Source of the DNA: an uncultured Variovorax sp.
Lineage (GTDB): Bacteria > Pseudomonadota > Gammaproteobacteria > Burkholderiales > Burkholderiaceae
DNA length: 6,390 bases
Reading direction: 5' to 3'
Assembly (NCBI GenBank): GCA_946478645.1
Contig: CAMLCW010000297.1
Location: forward strand, 1 to 6,390
Numbering within the stretch: the first letter of the stretch is position 1; every line of letters starts with the position of its first letter. Both the position numbers and the translations under genes were made by a program. This document shows positions 1-5,962 of this stretch, piece after piece. The notes beneath the pieces were generated by a model, which ran no database searches, had not been told where the DNA came from, and saw nothing but the letters and a program-made list of their open reading frames with translations.

Positions 1-2683
1 CGATCACGCCGCGCGCCCGCACGTAGGCCGGATCGCGCCGCAGCGCTTCGCTCACGCCGGCGTCGAGCGTGTCGTCGTCGAAGAAGCTGATGGTGTCGCG
101 GCCTGCGACAAGGTTGTCCCAGAACTGCTCGACGTCGGCCGCGCCGGGAAAGCGGCCGGCGGTGCCGATCAGCGCGATGGCGTCGGCCATGCCGGCGGGG
201 GCCGCGGCGGGGGCGGGCGTGGCGGATGCAACGGCCGGCGCATCGTTCGGCGGGACTTCGGCGAGCGCGGCCGCGATCGCGCCCGGCGTGGGATGGCGGA
301 AGAAGAGGTTGGTCGACAGCCTGCGCGCGCCGTCGCGCTGCAATTCCGCCAGAACCTGCAGCACCCGCACCGAATCGCCGCCGAGGTCGAAGAAGTTGTC
401 GTTGCGACCGACCTTGTCGATGTGCAGGGCGCGCGCGAACGCATCGCACACGCGCTGCTCGGCGGCGCTGCGCGCTTCCTCGAAGGGCTGTGCGAGCTCG
501 GGCCGCTCGGCCGCGGGTTCGGGCAATGCCTGGCGGTCGAGCTTGCCGTTGGGCGTGACCGGAAGCTGCGCGAGCCAGACCTGCGCCGACGGCAGCAGCG
601 CCGCGGGCAGGCGCGCGCCGAGGTGCGCGCGCAGCGCTTCCCACGACAGCCGCTCAGAGCGCGCGACCAGGTAAGCCACGAGGCGCAGCTGCCCGTTGGC
701 GTCGGGCCGCGCGACGACCGCGCAGGCCTGGACCGCGGGGTGCGAGAGGATCGCCGTCTCGATCTCGCCGGGCTCGATGCGATGGCCATGGATCTTGACC
801 TGCCCGTCGCGCCGGCCGATGAACTCGAGCGTGCCGTCGGCGAGCCAGCGCGCGAGGTCGCCGGTGCGGTAGAGGCGCTCGCCGGGCGCGCCGAAGGGAT
901 CGGGCACGAAGCGCTCCTGCGTCAGCGCGGGCTGCCCGAGGTAGCCGCGCGCCAGGCCGTGGCCGCCGATGCAGAGCTCGCCCACGAAGCCGGCCGGCAG
1001 CAGCGCCATCGACGGGCTCAGCACGCGCAGCACCGTGTCGGTGATCGGGCGGCCGAGCGGTATCGAGCGAAGCTCCGGCGGCAGCGCGGCCGGGATGCGG
1101 TGCGTGGCCGCGAAGGTGGTGCATTCGGTCGGGCCGTAGCCATTGCTCAGCACCAGGCCGGGCAGCGCCGCGAGCGCGCGCCGCACATGCGCAACCGACA
1201 GCGCTTCGCCGCCGGTGAGCAGGTGGCGCAGGCCCGCGAGGTGCGCCGGGTCTTCGTCGATCACTGCGTTGAACAGGGCCGCGGTGAGCCACGCGGTATG
1301 CACGCCGTGCGCCGCGATGGTTTGCGCGAGGCCGGCGCCCGTGGGCACGCGCTCGCCATGCACCACGCAGCAGCCGCCGTTGAGCAGCGGGCCCCAGATC
1401 TCGAAGGTGGCCGCATCGAACGCGAGCGGCGCGGCATGCAGCACCGCCTGCCCCGGTGCGAAGTCGGCATAGTCCGCGCCGACGACCAGCCGCAGGATCG
1501 CGCGGTGGCAGATCTCGATGCCCTTGGGCGTACCGGTCGAGCCCGAGGTGTACATCACGTAAGCGACCGATTCCCCGTCGATGGCGGGTGTCTTCCATGG
1601 GGCGAGGGCCGGGTCCGCACCGGCGGCTTCGCTGCCGTCGAACGGCAGCACGGCCATGGTCGCCGGCACGAGGTGGCGCCAGTCCGGCGCGCCGACCAGC
1701 ACCAGGCGTGCGTGCGCCTCGCCGAGCATCAGCGCGATGCGCTCGGGCGGAAAGTCCGGCGAGACCGGCACGTAGGCCGCGCCCGCCTTGAGGATGGCGA
1801 GCTGCGCCACCACCGCCGCCATCGAGCGGTCGAGCAGCAGCCCGACGCTGTCGCCGGCCTGCACGCCCAGGTGCTGCAGGCGATGGGCGAGCCGGTCGGC
1901 GCGCTGGTCGAGCTCGGCATAGCGCATGCGTGCTTCGCCCTGCACCAGCGCCACCGCATCCGGCGTGGCTGCGGCCTGCCGTGCGAACCGGGCCGTGACG
2001 ATGAGGCTGGGGTCGAGCGGGGCGGGCGCGGTGTTCCAGGCCTGCAGTTGCTGCGCGCGGTCCGCGTCGGGCAGCGTGCCGATCTCGCCGAGCGGCGCAT
2101 CGGGCCGCGCGAGCAATTCGCCGGCGGTGTGCGCAATGGCAGCGAGCAACTGCGTGGCCGATGCCGCATCGAGCAGGCCCGCGTCGGCATCGAGGCGCAG
2201 CTGCGGCGGCTCGGTCTCGGCGTCGAGCCAGAGCGCGAGCGGCGCCTGGGCCGGACGCTGGCCAGGGCGGCCGCGCAGCCAGAGCGCGTCGGGCGGCGAC
2301 GCCAGGTCGTGCGCCGGGGCCGCATCGCGCCGCTGGCGATCGACCGCCGCGAGCCAGGCGCCGGCCGGCTGGACCGGATCGAACGCGGCTTCAATGACGA
2401 CGAGGGCCCCATCCGCGCTGCAGAGCGATTCGTGCAGCACCGGCTTTTCCGCACCGAGCCAGCGTGACTGCAGCAGCAGCCAGGCCGCGGCGAAAGGTGT
2501 ATCGACGCATTCCCCGCCGGCTACACCCTGTTGCATCCTGGGCTGCCCGCCTTCTCCGCCGAGCGCCAGCCCGGTTTCGATCCGATCCGCCGGGAGTTTC
2601 CTATTGAGAGAGGAAACGAAGAGATCACCCAATGAAAACGGGTGGATTTCGATTTGGGCCCGGGAAACAGTTTGGAGTTTCAT
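1..2683 (-). CDS. Hybrid NRPS-PKS megasynthase, 5' part (C-remnant / A / PCP / KS...), runs off left edge
   Basis: Open from ATG at 2683 to the window edge, at least 894 residues, with no internal stop. Residues ~60-215 resemble the C-terminal lobe of a condensation domain, without HHxxxDG. The adenylation domain covers ~228-730: RYAEL near 254, YTSGSTGTPKG near 378-388, FDAATFEIWG at 422, NGYGPTE at 514-520, YRTGDLARW, and NGKLDR with Lys714. By my manual alignment to GrsA-PheA the pocket reads D423 A424 F427 W465 L489 G491 G515 T523 F524 K714, one conservative change from the classic valine code DAFWIGGTFK. A carrier protein follows (FFDLGGDS, phosphopantetheine Ser771), then an Ala/Pro linker and a ketosynthase N-terminus from ~832 (ALIGTAGRFPGA, QFWDNL, YVRARGV); the KS active-site Cys lies outside. 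Inferred role: activate a valine-like residue cytoplasmically and hand it to the KS for polyketide extension. Start: an in-frame stop lies at 2735-2737; ATG 2683 lacks a clear Shine-Dalgarno site; GTG 2722 and ATG 2536 are alternatives. Confidence 0.95.
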   Translation of the reverse strand, partial: MKLQTVSRAQIEIHPFSLGDLFVSSLNRKLPADRIETGLALGGEGGQPRMQQGVAGGECVDTPFAAAWLLLQSRWLGAEKPVLHESLCSADGALVVIEAAFDPVQPAGAWLAAVDRQRRDAAPAHDLASPPDALWLRGRPGQRPAQAPLALWLDAETEPPQLRLDADAGLLDAASATQLLAAIAHTAGELLARPDAPLGEIGTLPDADRAQQLQAWNTAPAPLDPSLIVTARFARQAAATPDAVALVQGEARMRYAELDQRADRLAHRLQHLGVQAGDSVGLLLDRSMAAVVAQLAILKAGAAYVPVSPDFPPERIALMLGEAHARLVLVGAPDWRHLVPATMAVLPFDGSEAAGADPALAPWKTPAIDGESVAYVMYTSGSTGTPKGIEICHRAILRLVVGADYADFAPGQAVLHAAPLAFDAATFEIWGPLLNGGCCVVHGERVPTGAGLAQTIAAHGVHTAWLTAALFNAVIDEDPAHLAGLRHLLTGGEALSVAHVRRALAALPGLVLSNGYGPTECTTFAATHRIPAALPPELRSIPLGRPITDTVLRVLSPSMALLPAGFVGELCIGGHGLARGYLGQPALTQERFVPDPFGAPGERLYRTGDLARWLADGTLEFIGRRDGQVKIHGHRIEPGEIETAILSHPAVQACAVVARPDANGQLRLVAYLVARSERLSWEALRAHLGARLPAALLPSAQVWLAQLPVTPNGKLDRQALPEPAAERPELAQPFEEARSAAEQRVCDAFARALHIDKVGRNDNFFDLGGDSVRVLQVLAELQRDGARRLSTNLFFRHPTPGAIAAALAEVPPNDAPAVASATPAPAAAPAGMADAIALIGTAGRFPGAADVEQFWDNLVAGRDTISFFDDDTLDAGVSEALRRDPAYVRARGVI

Positions 2684-2712
2684 GAGGGAAAGCCTGGATC
2701 GGTAATGGGTAC

Positions 2713-2740
2713 CAATAAGCACATCACGAATGCGTTATTG
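2713..2740. promoter_or_regulatory. Inverted repeat CAATAA...TTATTG upstream of the megasynthase gene
   Basis: CAATAA (2713-2718) and TTATTG (2735-2740) are exact reverse complements flanking 16 bases. The inner GCA/TGC (2719-2721 with 2731-2733) can add three pairs if one base is bulged. The element lies 30-57 bases upstream of the ATG at 2683, where an operator or leader hairpin of the megasynthase gene would be expected. No regulator family is recognised. It may be chance in an AT-richer patch. Confidence 0.3.
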
Positions 2741-2832
2741 ATGAGCAGGGTGGCGGCGTAGTACGTTTGGTCTTATTTGGGTTGGCGATCCTATGGGTTT
2801 TGCCCCTGCGAGTGAGTGCGCATGTTCGCCAA

Positions 2833-2858
2833 GTTACAGTGCCGAATCGAACGTTACA
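2833..2858. promoter_or_regulatory. Direct repeat of GTTACA spaced by 20 bp
   Basis: GTTACA occurs at 2833-2838 and again at 2853-2858, so the repeats start exactly 20 bases apart, about two helical turns. Such same-face direct half-sites are typical of response-regulator binding sites (OmpR/PhoB-type proteins bind tandem half-sites). The identity of any regulator here is speculation. The site lies ~150 bases upstream of the megasynthase start. Confidence 0.2.
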
Positions 2859-2945
2859 AAGAAGTACTACCGGATATCGCCTGAACGGGGTAGCCATGGC
2901 CATTCCCGGTGCTTTCTGCGGTACCAAAACCGTGGGTGGGGAGAT

Positions 2946-2979
2946 CGAAAAGACCGACCCCGAACGGTTTGCCGGGGTC
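2946..2979 (-). terminator. Possible intrinsic terminator, minus strand
   Basis: GACCCCG (2956-2962) and CGGGGTC (2973-2979) form a perfect 7-bp stem with a 10-base loop. Read leftward on the minus strand, the stem is followed by GGTCTTTTCG, a short T run. That resembles a weak rho-independent terminator that could shield the megasynthase promoter from read-through. The T run is only four bases and no clear gene ends here, so this is tentative. Confidence 0.3.
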
Positions 2980-3009
2980 CAATGTAGAAATCGCAGGGCG
3001 TTCGTGCAT

Positions 3010-3028
3010 GGGCGTTGCGCCCCGTTTT
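3010..3028 (+). terminator. Possible short intrinsic terminator, plus strand
   Basis: GGGCG (3010-3014) and CGCCC (3018-3022) pair around a TTG loop and are followed by CG and four T residues (3025-3028). The geometry is terminator-like but the stem is only 5 bp and no plus-strand gene clearly precedes it. It could equally be a small structured element in the intergenic region. Confidence 0.2.
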
Positions 3029-3140
3029 GAGGGAGACAACCGTCCTGCTTCCCGTGTCCGCACCCATGACAAAGGGCCTGCTTCAAGAGCGCGGGATCCG
3101 CGGCCGCCACGAGCGAGCAATCGGGTGGGCGGGCGCTTCG

Positions 3141-3155
3141 GCCGGCCCGGCCGGC
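3141..3155. repeat. Perfect 15-bp GC palindrome
   Basis: The bases GCCGGCC-C-GGCCGGC form a perfect odd palindrome with 7-bp arms around a central C. It sits within a G+C-rich patch (3100-3185) of an otherwise AT-richer intergenic region, ~190 bases upstream of the first methyltransferase gene. It may be a protein-binding site or a chance product of a GC-rich stretch. Confidence 0.3.
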
Positions 3156-3239
3156 ACAGGCAGTGGTTCAGCCGCGACACCGGGCGCCAAGAGAACTTAG
3201 GGTCTACGGGATTCTGGGTAGAGGAATGCTGTTTTTAAT

Positions 3240-3266
3240 TTGACGGGCTTGTAACCGAAATAAAAA
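3240..3266 (+). promoter_or_regulatory. Candidate sigma-70 promoter for the methyltransferase genes
   Basis: TTGACG (3240-3245) closely matches the -35 consensus and is preceded by an A/T-rich tract (3231-3241). TAAAAA (3261-3266) is the nearest -10-like hexamer, at 15-base spacing; shifting the -10 by one or two bases gives the more usual 16-17 but a poorer match. The spot lies ~80-105 bases upstream of the ATG at 3345. Seen directly: the hexamers. Inferred: promoter function. Confidence 0.35.
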
Positions 3267-3344
3267 CTGCCCACCAAAACCTCGAAGGCATGTAATTCTT
3301 GCGAAATTCCTGCCATTGCCTTCCTCAAGTTCCAAGGAATCCAA

Positions 3345-4235
3345 ATGTTCGGCGAAATCCTATTGCCAAATGTGACATTGCAGCATTTCGGGGCGTACTT
3401 CGGATGGGAGCCGCCTCGGCAGAGCGAGGCGATACAGGCCAACGCGACCTATTTCGGCAACCTCGAATGGGCCCGGGAGTACCTGGATTTCTGCCATCGC
3501 GACGCGTATTTCAGGAGCCGCTGGTTGGCCGCGGCGGGCGACTGGACGGACAAGGTCGTGATCGACCTCGGCTGCGGGCCGGGCAATATCTTTGCGACGC
3601 TGGGCGGAAAACCGCGGCTGCTCGTCGGTGTCGACGTGGCGCCGGGCTCATTGGAATTGGCTTCGAAGCTGGGCTATACCGCGGTGCTCGCCGATGCCGC
3701 CCACACGCCATTCCGCTCGCAGGTGGCCGACATCGTGGCCATCAATGCGTCGCTGCACCACTGCGACGACATGGCCGCGGTGCTGCGCGAAGGCGCACGG
3801 CTCGTGAAGCCGAATGGCGTGCTGGTGACCGACCATGATCCGCAGCGCAGTGCCTGGGACTACAAGGGCCTGGCGAAGCTGATGTGGGATGCGCGGCTGT
3901 GGGTGTACCGCGCGACGCGGCACGGCTTCCACAAGACCGGCAGCCAGCAATCGTGCGGCCTCGCCACCGAAGTGCATCACCAGCCGGGCGATGGCGTCAC
4001 GCAGGAGTTCTTCCGCAGCACGCTCGAGCCGCTGGATTTCGACGTGCGCGTTTACGCACACAACCACCAGATCGGCGCCGAGGCGCTGAGCGGCGTGGTC
4101 GGCCCCGCGCAACTCAAGTACCGCATCGGCAATGTGCTGTCGGGCCGCCAGCCTTCCGCGGCGACGAGCGCGCTGTCGCTGATGTGCGTGGCCACCCGGC
4201 GTGGCGCAGCGCAGGAAGGCGCCGCGGGCGGATGA
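3345..4235 (+). CDS. Class I SAM-dependent methyltransferase
   Basis: A protein of 296 residues. The start at 3345 has an AAGGA ribosome site six bases upstream. It carries the Rossmann methyltransferase signature: motif I VIDLGCGPGN at residues 72-81, the acidic residue D97 in GVDVAPG at the end of strand 2 (expected to bind the SAM ribose), D117 in LADAAHTPF (adenine side), then ADIVAINASLHHCDD at 128-142 and LVKPNGVLVTDHDP, as in UbiE/Methyltransf_11-type enzymes. The last ~110 residues are His/Arg-rich and probably form the acceptor-binding part, where I recognise no substrate signature. No signal peptide or membrane segment, so likely cytoplasmic. It is divergent from the megasynthase gene and 61 bases upstream of a second methyltransferase gene on the same strand, so the two are probably cotranscribed. 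A tailoring O-, N- or C-methyltransferase is possible but unproven. Confidence 0.9.
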   Translation: MFGEILLPNVTLQHFGAYFGWEPPRQSEAIQANATYFGNLEWAREYLDFCHRDAYFRSRWLAAAGDWTDKVVIDLGCGPGNIFATLGGKPRLLVGVDVAPGSLELASKLGYTAVLADAAHTPFRSQVADIVAINASLHHCDDMAAVLREGARLVKPNGVLVTDHDPQRSAWDYKGLAKLMWDARLWVYRATRHGFHKTGSQQSCGLATEVHHQPGDGVTQEFFRSTLEPLDFDVRVYAHNHQIGAEALSGVVGPAQLKYRIGNVLSGRQPSAATSALSLMCVATRRGAAQEGAAGG

Positions 4236-4296
4236 ATCGATGGCCACCCCGTGAACGACCGCACGCGAACCAACAGACCAACGAGGAGATGACACC

Positions 4297-5064
4297 ATGC
4301 TTGCGACCCTGCAGCCGATGACGCCGAGCGCCTACCAGCGCAAGTTTTTGGACAACCAGGACGAGAACCTCTTCATGGGCTCGTTCGAGAGCTTTGCCGC
4401 TGCCGAGGCCGGCGCGCCCGAGTCGAAGCCCGTGGGCTACGACAACGCCCAGGCGGCCTGGGAGGTCTACAGCCACCAGATCTACTTCTGGGACTATCCG
4501 GGCCTGTTCTGGCTCTCGCGCTCGCTCGATGCGGGCATGCGGCGCGTGTTCGACCTCGGCGGCCACGTCGGTATCAAGTACTACGCCTTCAAGCGCGTGC
4601 TGCCGTACCCGGGCGGCCTGCACTGGACCGTGTGCGACGTGCCCGGCGTGGTGCAGACCGGCCGCGAGCTCGCGGTCCGGCGCGAGGCTACCGCGCAGCT
4701 CGACTTCACCACCGACTACCGCGAGGCGAGCGGCTGCGACGTGCTGTACGTCTCGGGCAGCCTGCAGTACCTGCCGACGCGCATCGGCGAGATCCTCGGC
4801 GCGCTCGAGACCAAGCCGAAGCGCATCGTGATGAACACCACCGCGGTCCATCCGGAACGCACCATCTACACGCTCAACAGCATCGGCTTCGCGGTGTGCC
4901 CCTACCGCATCCAGCACGACGAGGAACTCTGGGCCGAACTGCGCCAAGCGGGCTACAAGCGCCGCGACGCGTGGCGCAACGAGGGCAAGCCGATCCAGGT
5001 GCCCTTCGTCGAGGGCGGGGACAAGCCGTACTACGCCGGCTGCTGCTTCGACCTGGCGGGTTGA
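4297..5064 (+). CDS. TIGR04325-type methyltransferase-fold protein
   Basis: A protein of 255 residues. The start at 4297 has GAGGAG eight bases upstream. The pattern matches the TIGR04325 'putative methyltransferase' family: FWLSRSL near 71-77, motif I-like VFDLGGHVGIKYYAFKR at 84-100, HWTVCDVPGVV at 109-119 (D114 as the acidic ribose-binding residue), CDVLYVSGSLQYLP at 147-160, a strand with IVMNTTAVHP near 177-186, and the late VCPYRI / AELRQAGY / DAW segment near 200-226. Motif I reads DLGGHVG instead of DxGxGxG, which is normal for this family and differs from its neighbour at 3345. Members occur near polysaccharide and natural-product genes, and the substrate is unknown. It follows the 3345 gene by 61 bases, probably in the same operon. 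Its 3' end overlaps the convergent GFA gene by 34 bases. Confidence 0.88.
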   Translation: MLATLQPMTPSAYQRKFLDNQDENLFMGSFESFAAAEAGAPESKPVGYDNAQAAWEVYSHQIYFWDYPGLFWLSRSLDAGMRRVFDLGGHVGIKYYAFKRVLPYPGGLHWTVCDVPGVVQTGRELAVRREATAQLDFTTDYREASGCDVLYVSGSLQYLPTRIGEILGALETKPKRIVMNTTAVHPERTIYTLNSIGFAVCPYRIQHDEELWAELRQAGYKRRDAWRNEGKPIQVPFVEGGDKPYYAGCCFDLAG

Positions 5065-5471
5065 GGCATGCGTTCGATCTTCGGCAGCGCCGGGTCGAGA
5101 AAATCCCACGCGTGGCCGCGCACGGCGTACGTGACCACCTGCGGCCGATAGCGCGCGGGATCGTCGAGGCTGGCCGCATGCACGGCGATGTGGTCCGGCA
5201 TGGCCGCGAAGGTCACGTACACCGGCGAGCCGCAGGTGGGGCAGAACGCGCGCGTCTTCACGTTGCCGCTGTCGGCCACCGCGTCCCATAGCGTCGCGTT
5301 GCCGCTGAGCGTAGCGACCGCACGCTCGAACGAGAGATAGGAGCCGTGGCCGCTGCCGCTCGTGTGCTGGCAGTCGCGGCACTGGCAGTCGTTCTGGAAG
5401 ATCGGCTCGCCGGCGATCTCGTAGCGGATTGCGCCGCAGGCGCAGCCGCCGGTGTAGGGGGAGGAGGGCAT
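5031..5471 (-). CDS. GFA / CENP-V family zinc-binding protein
   Basis: A protein of 146 residues. I chose the ATG at 5471 because AAAGGA lies ~10 bases upstream and the GFA domain begins immediately (YTGGCACGAIRYE). The frame stays open further upstream to 5849, but that extension is Arg/Pro-rich and looks non-coding. Zinc-site cysteines expected for the glutathione-dependent formaldehyde-activating fold are all present: C10 and C12, C29, C31 and C34 (DCQCRDCQ), and C77 and C80 (FCPTCGSP). Length is typical. Despite the family name, most members have no proven formaldehyde activity, and the role here is unknown; a soluble cytoplasmic protein is expected. It is convergent with the methyltransferase gene, with a 34-bp tail overlap, so it is probably a separate transcript and not part of the biosynthetic group. 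Confidence 0.93.
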   Translation of the reverse strand: MPSSPYTGGCACGAIRYEIAGEPIFQNDCQCRDCQHTSGSGHGSYLSFERAVATLSGNATLWDAVADSGNVKTRAFCPTCGSPVYVTFAAMPDHIAVHAASLDDPARYRPQVVTYAVRGHAWDFLDPALPKIERMPQPARSKQQPA

Positions 5472-5582
5472 GGCTTGTTTTCCTTTCTTCGCTGGTCGCT
5501 CGTTGCGTGGGCGCCGGCGTGTCGATGGCCGGGCGTAGGCGCAATCTAGATGGCGCGGCGTGCGAGGAGGGAGTAACAAGAT

Positions 5583-5601
5583 CGTCGCGAAAGCCGCGAC
5601 G
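5583..5601. repeat. GC hairpin, 7-bp stem
   Basis: CGTCGCG (5583-5589) and CGCGACG (5595-5601) are exact reverse complements around a 5-base AAAGC loop. It lies 112 bases upstream of the GFA start. There is no adequate T run on either strand, so it is not a standard intrinsic terminator. Confidence 0.45.
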
Positions 5602-5749
5602 GGGCCGAAGGAAGCTCTGGCATACCGTCGTGCCATGAGGAGCGGCAACCAGACGGGCAGGAAAGAACTCTGCCTTGTGCGCCACACGCTGCGCCCGGCC
5701 GGCTGGGGCCCGGCACAGTGCTGAAGCCGGGGCGCCTGTTCGCCGGCGC

Positions 5750-5769
5750 GCTTCATTGGGAAATGAAGC
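5750..5769 (+). repeat. Perfect 8-bp hairpin with GNRA-type tetraloop
   Basis: GCTTCATT (5750-5757) and AATGAAGC (5762-5769) are perfect reverse complements separated by GGGA, which fits the GNRA tetraloop class when transcribed rightward. No T run follows, so it is not an obvious terminator. It could be part of a small RNA or a leader structure. There is no other evidence of an RNA gene. Confidence 0.45.
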
Positions 5770-5893
5770 CATCGTCGCGTGCAGTGCACACGTCCGCTTC
5801 CGCGTGCGCGGCCGGGCGAAGCAAACAGCCGTAGCGTCGGCATCGGCACCGAGCAAAACTATCGACTTAGTCCGACGCGCATGCCACCATGAA

Positions 5894-5908
5894 TGTGAAA
5901 ACTTCACA
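5894..5908. promoter_or_regulatory. Operator-like 15-bp palindrome TGTGAA-AAC-TTCACA
   Basis: TGTGAA (5894-5899) and TTCACA (5903-5908) are perfect 6-bp arms around AAC. The pattern resembles the TGTGA-N6-TCACA sites of CRP/FNR-family regulators but with a 5-base gap, so it does not fit CRP exactly; a GntR- or MarR-type dimer is equally possible. It is centred ~62 bases upstream of the ATG at 5963, a suitable place to control that gene. Confidence 0.4.
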
Positions 5909-5962
5909 CTCCAAAGCATCCGGCCTCTGAAGAGTCAACGTTGGCCGGCATTGGAGAACTGA

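Larger units (their letters stand above)
2684..3344. other. Divergent intergenic region without a convincing gene
   Basis: These 661 bases separate the leftward megasynthase from the rightward methyltransferase genes and are visibly less G+C-rich than either, especially at 2700-2880 and 3190-3344. Several short open frames exist on both strands (for example minus 2854-3180 and 2724-3110, plus 2767-3030 and 2909-3238). They overlap one another, lack good ribosome sites and show no motif I recognise. The minus-strand frames at 2850-3110 have an odd, tryptic-looking composition that might be a decayed or phage-type small ORF, but I cannot support a product. Visible structure: an inverted repeat near the megasynthase start (2713-2740), paired GTTACA repeats (2833-2858), two hairpins (2956-2979 and 3010-3022), a 15-bp GC palindrome (3141-3155) and a candidate promoter (3240-3266). 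Confidence 0.7.
5472..5962. other. Intergenic region with hairpins, no convincing gene
   Basis: Between the divergent GFA gene and the small plus-strand gene there are 491 bases. Open frames crossing it (plus 5675-5962, plus 5429-5638, and an upstream extension of the GFA frame) are rich in Arg, Ala and Pro with no motifs or ribosome sites, so I do not call them. The stretch holds a GC hairpin (5583-5601), an 8-bp hairpin with a GGGA tetraloop (5750-5769) and a 15-bp palindrome (5894-5908). The last ~110 bases become AT-richer, as expected for a promoter region. Confidence 0.7.

Noticed and set aside
654..1598. 314-residue minus-strand frame overlapping the A domain
   Set aside because: It is out of register with the frame that encodes YTSGSTGTPKG and the other A motifs; it is an Arg-rich shadow.
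293..2467. 724-residue open frame on the plus strand
   Set aside because: It lies fully antisense to the NRPS-PKS gene, is Arg/Ala/Gly-rich with no domain motifs, and is explained by high G+C codon bias on the real strand.
2684..3344. CRISPR array, insertion sequence or LuxR-type box in the divergent region
   Set aside because: I found no regularly spaced repeats, no transposase frame or terminal inverted repeats, and no convincing lux-box dyad.
3299..3838. Plus-strand 179-residue frame overlapping the first methyltransferase
   Set aside because: The frame starting at 3345 carries the methyltransferase motifs; this one is an offset shadow.
5472..5849. N-terminal extension of the GFA protein
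   Set aside because: The GFA domain begins right after ATG 5471, which has its own ribosome site; the extension is low-complexity and Arg/Pro-rich.
4114..5919. 601-residue minus-strand frame
   Set aside because: It is antisense to the TIGR04325 gene and out of frame with the GFA domain; composition is Arg/Ala/His-rich and no motif is present.
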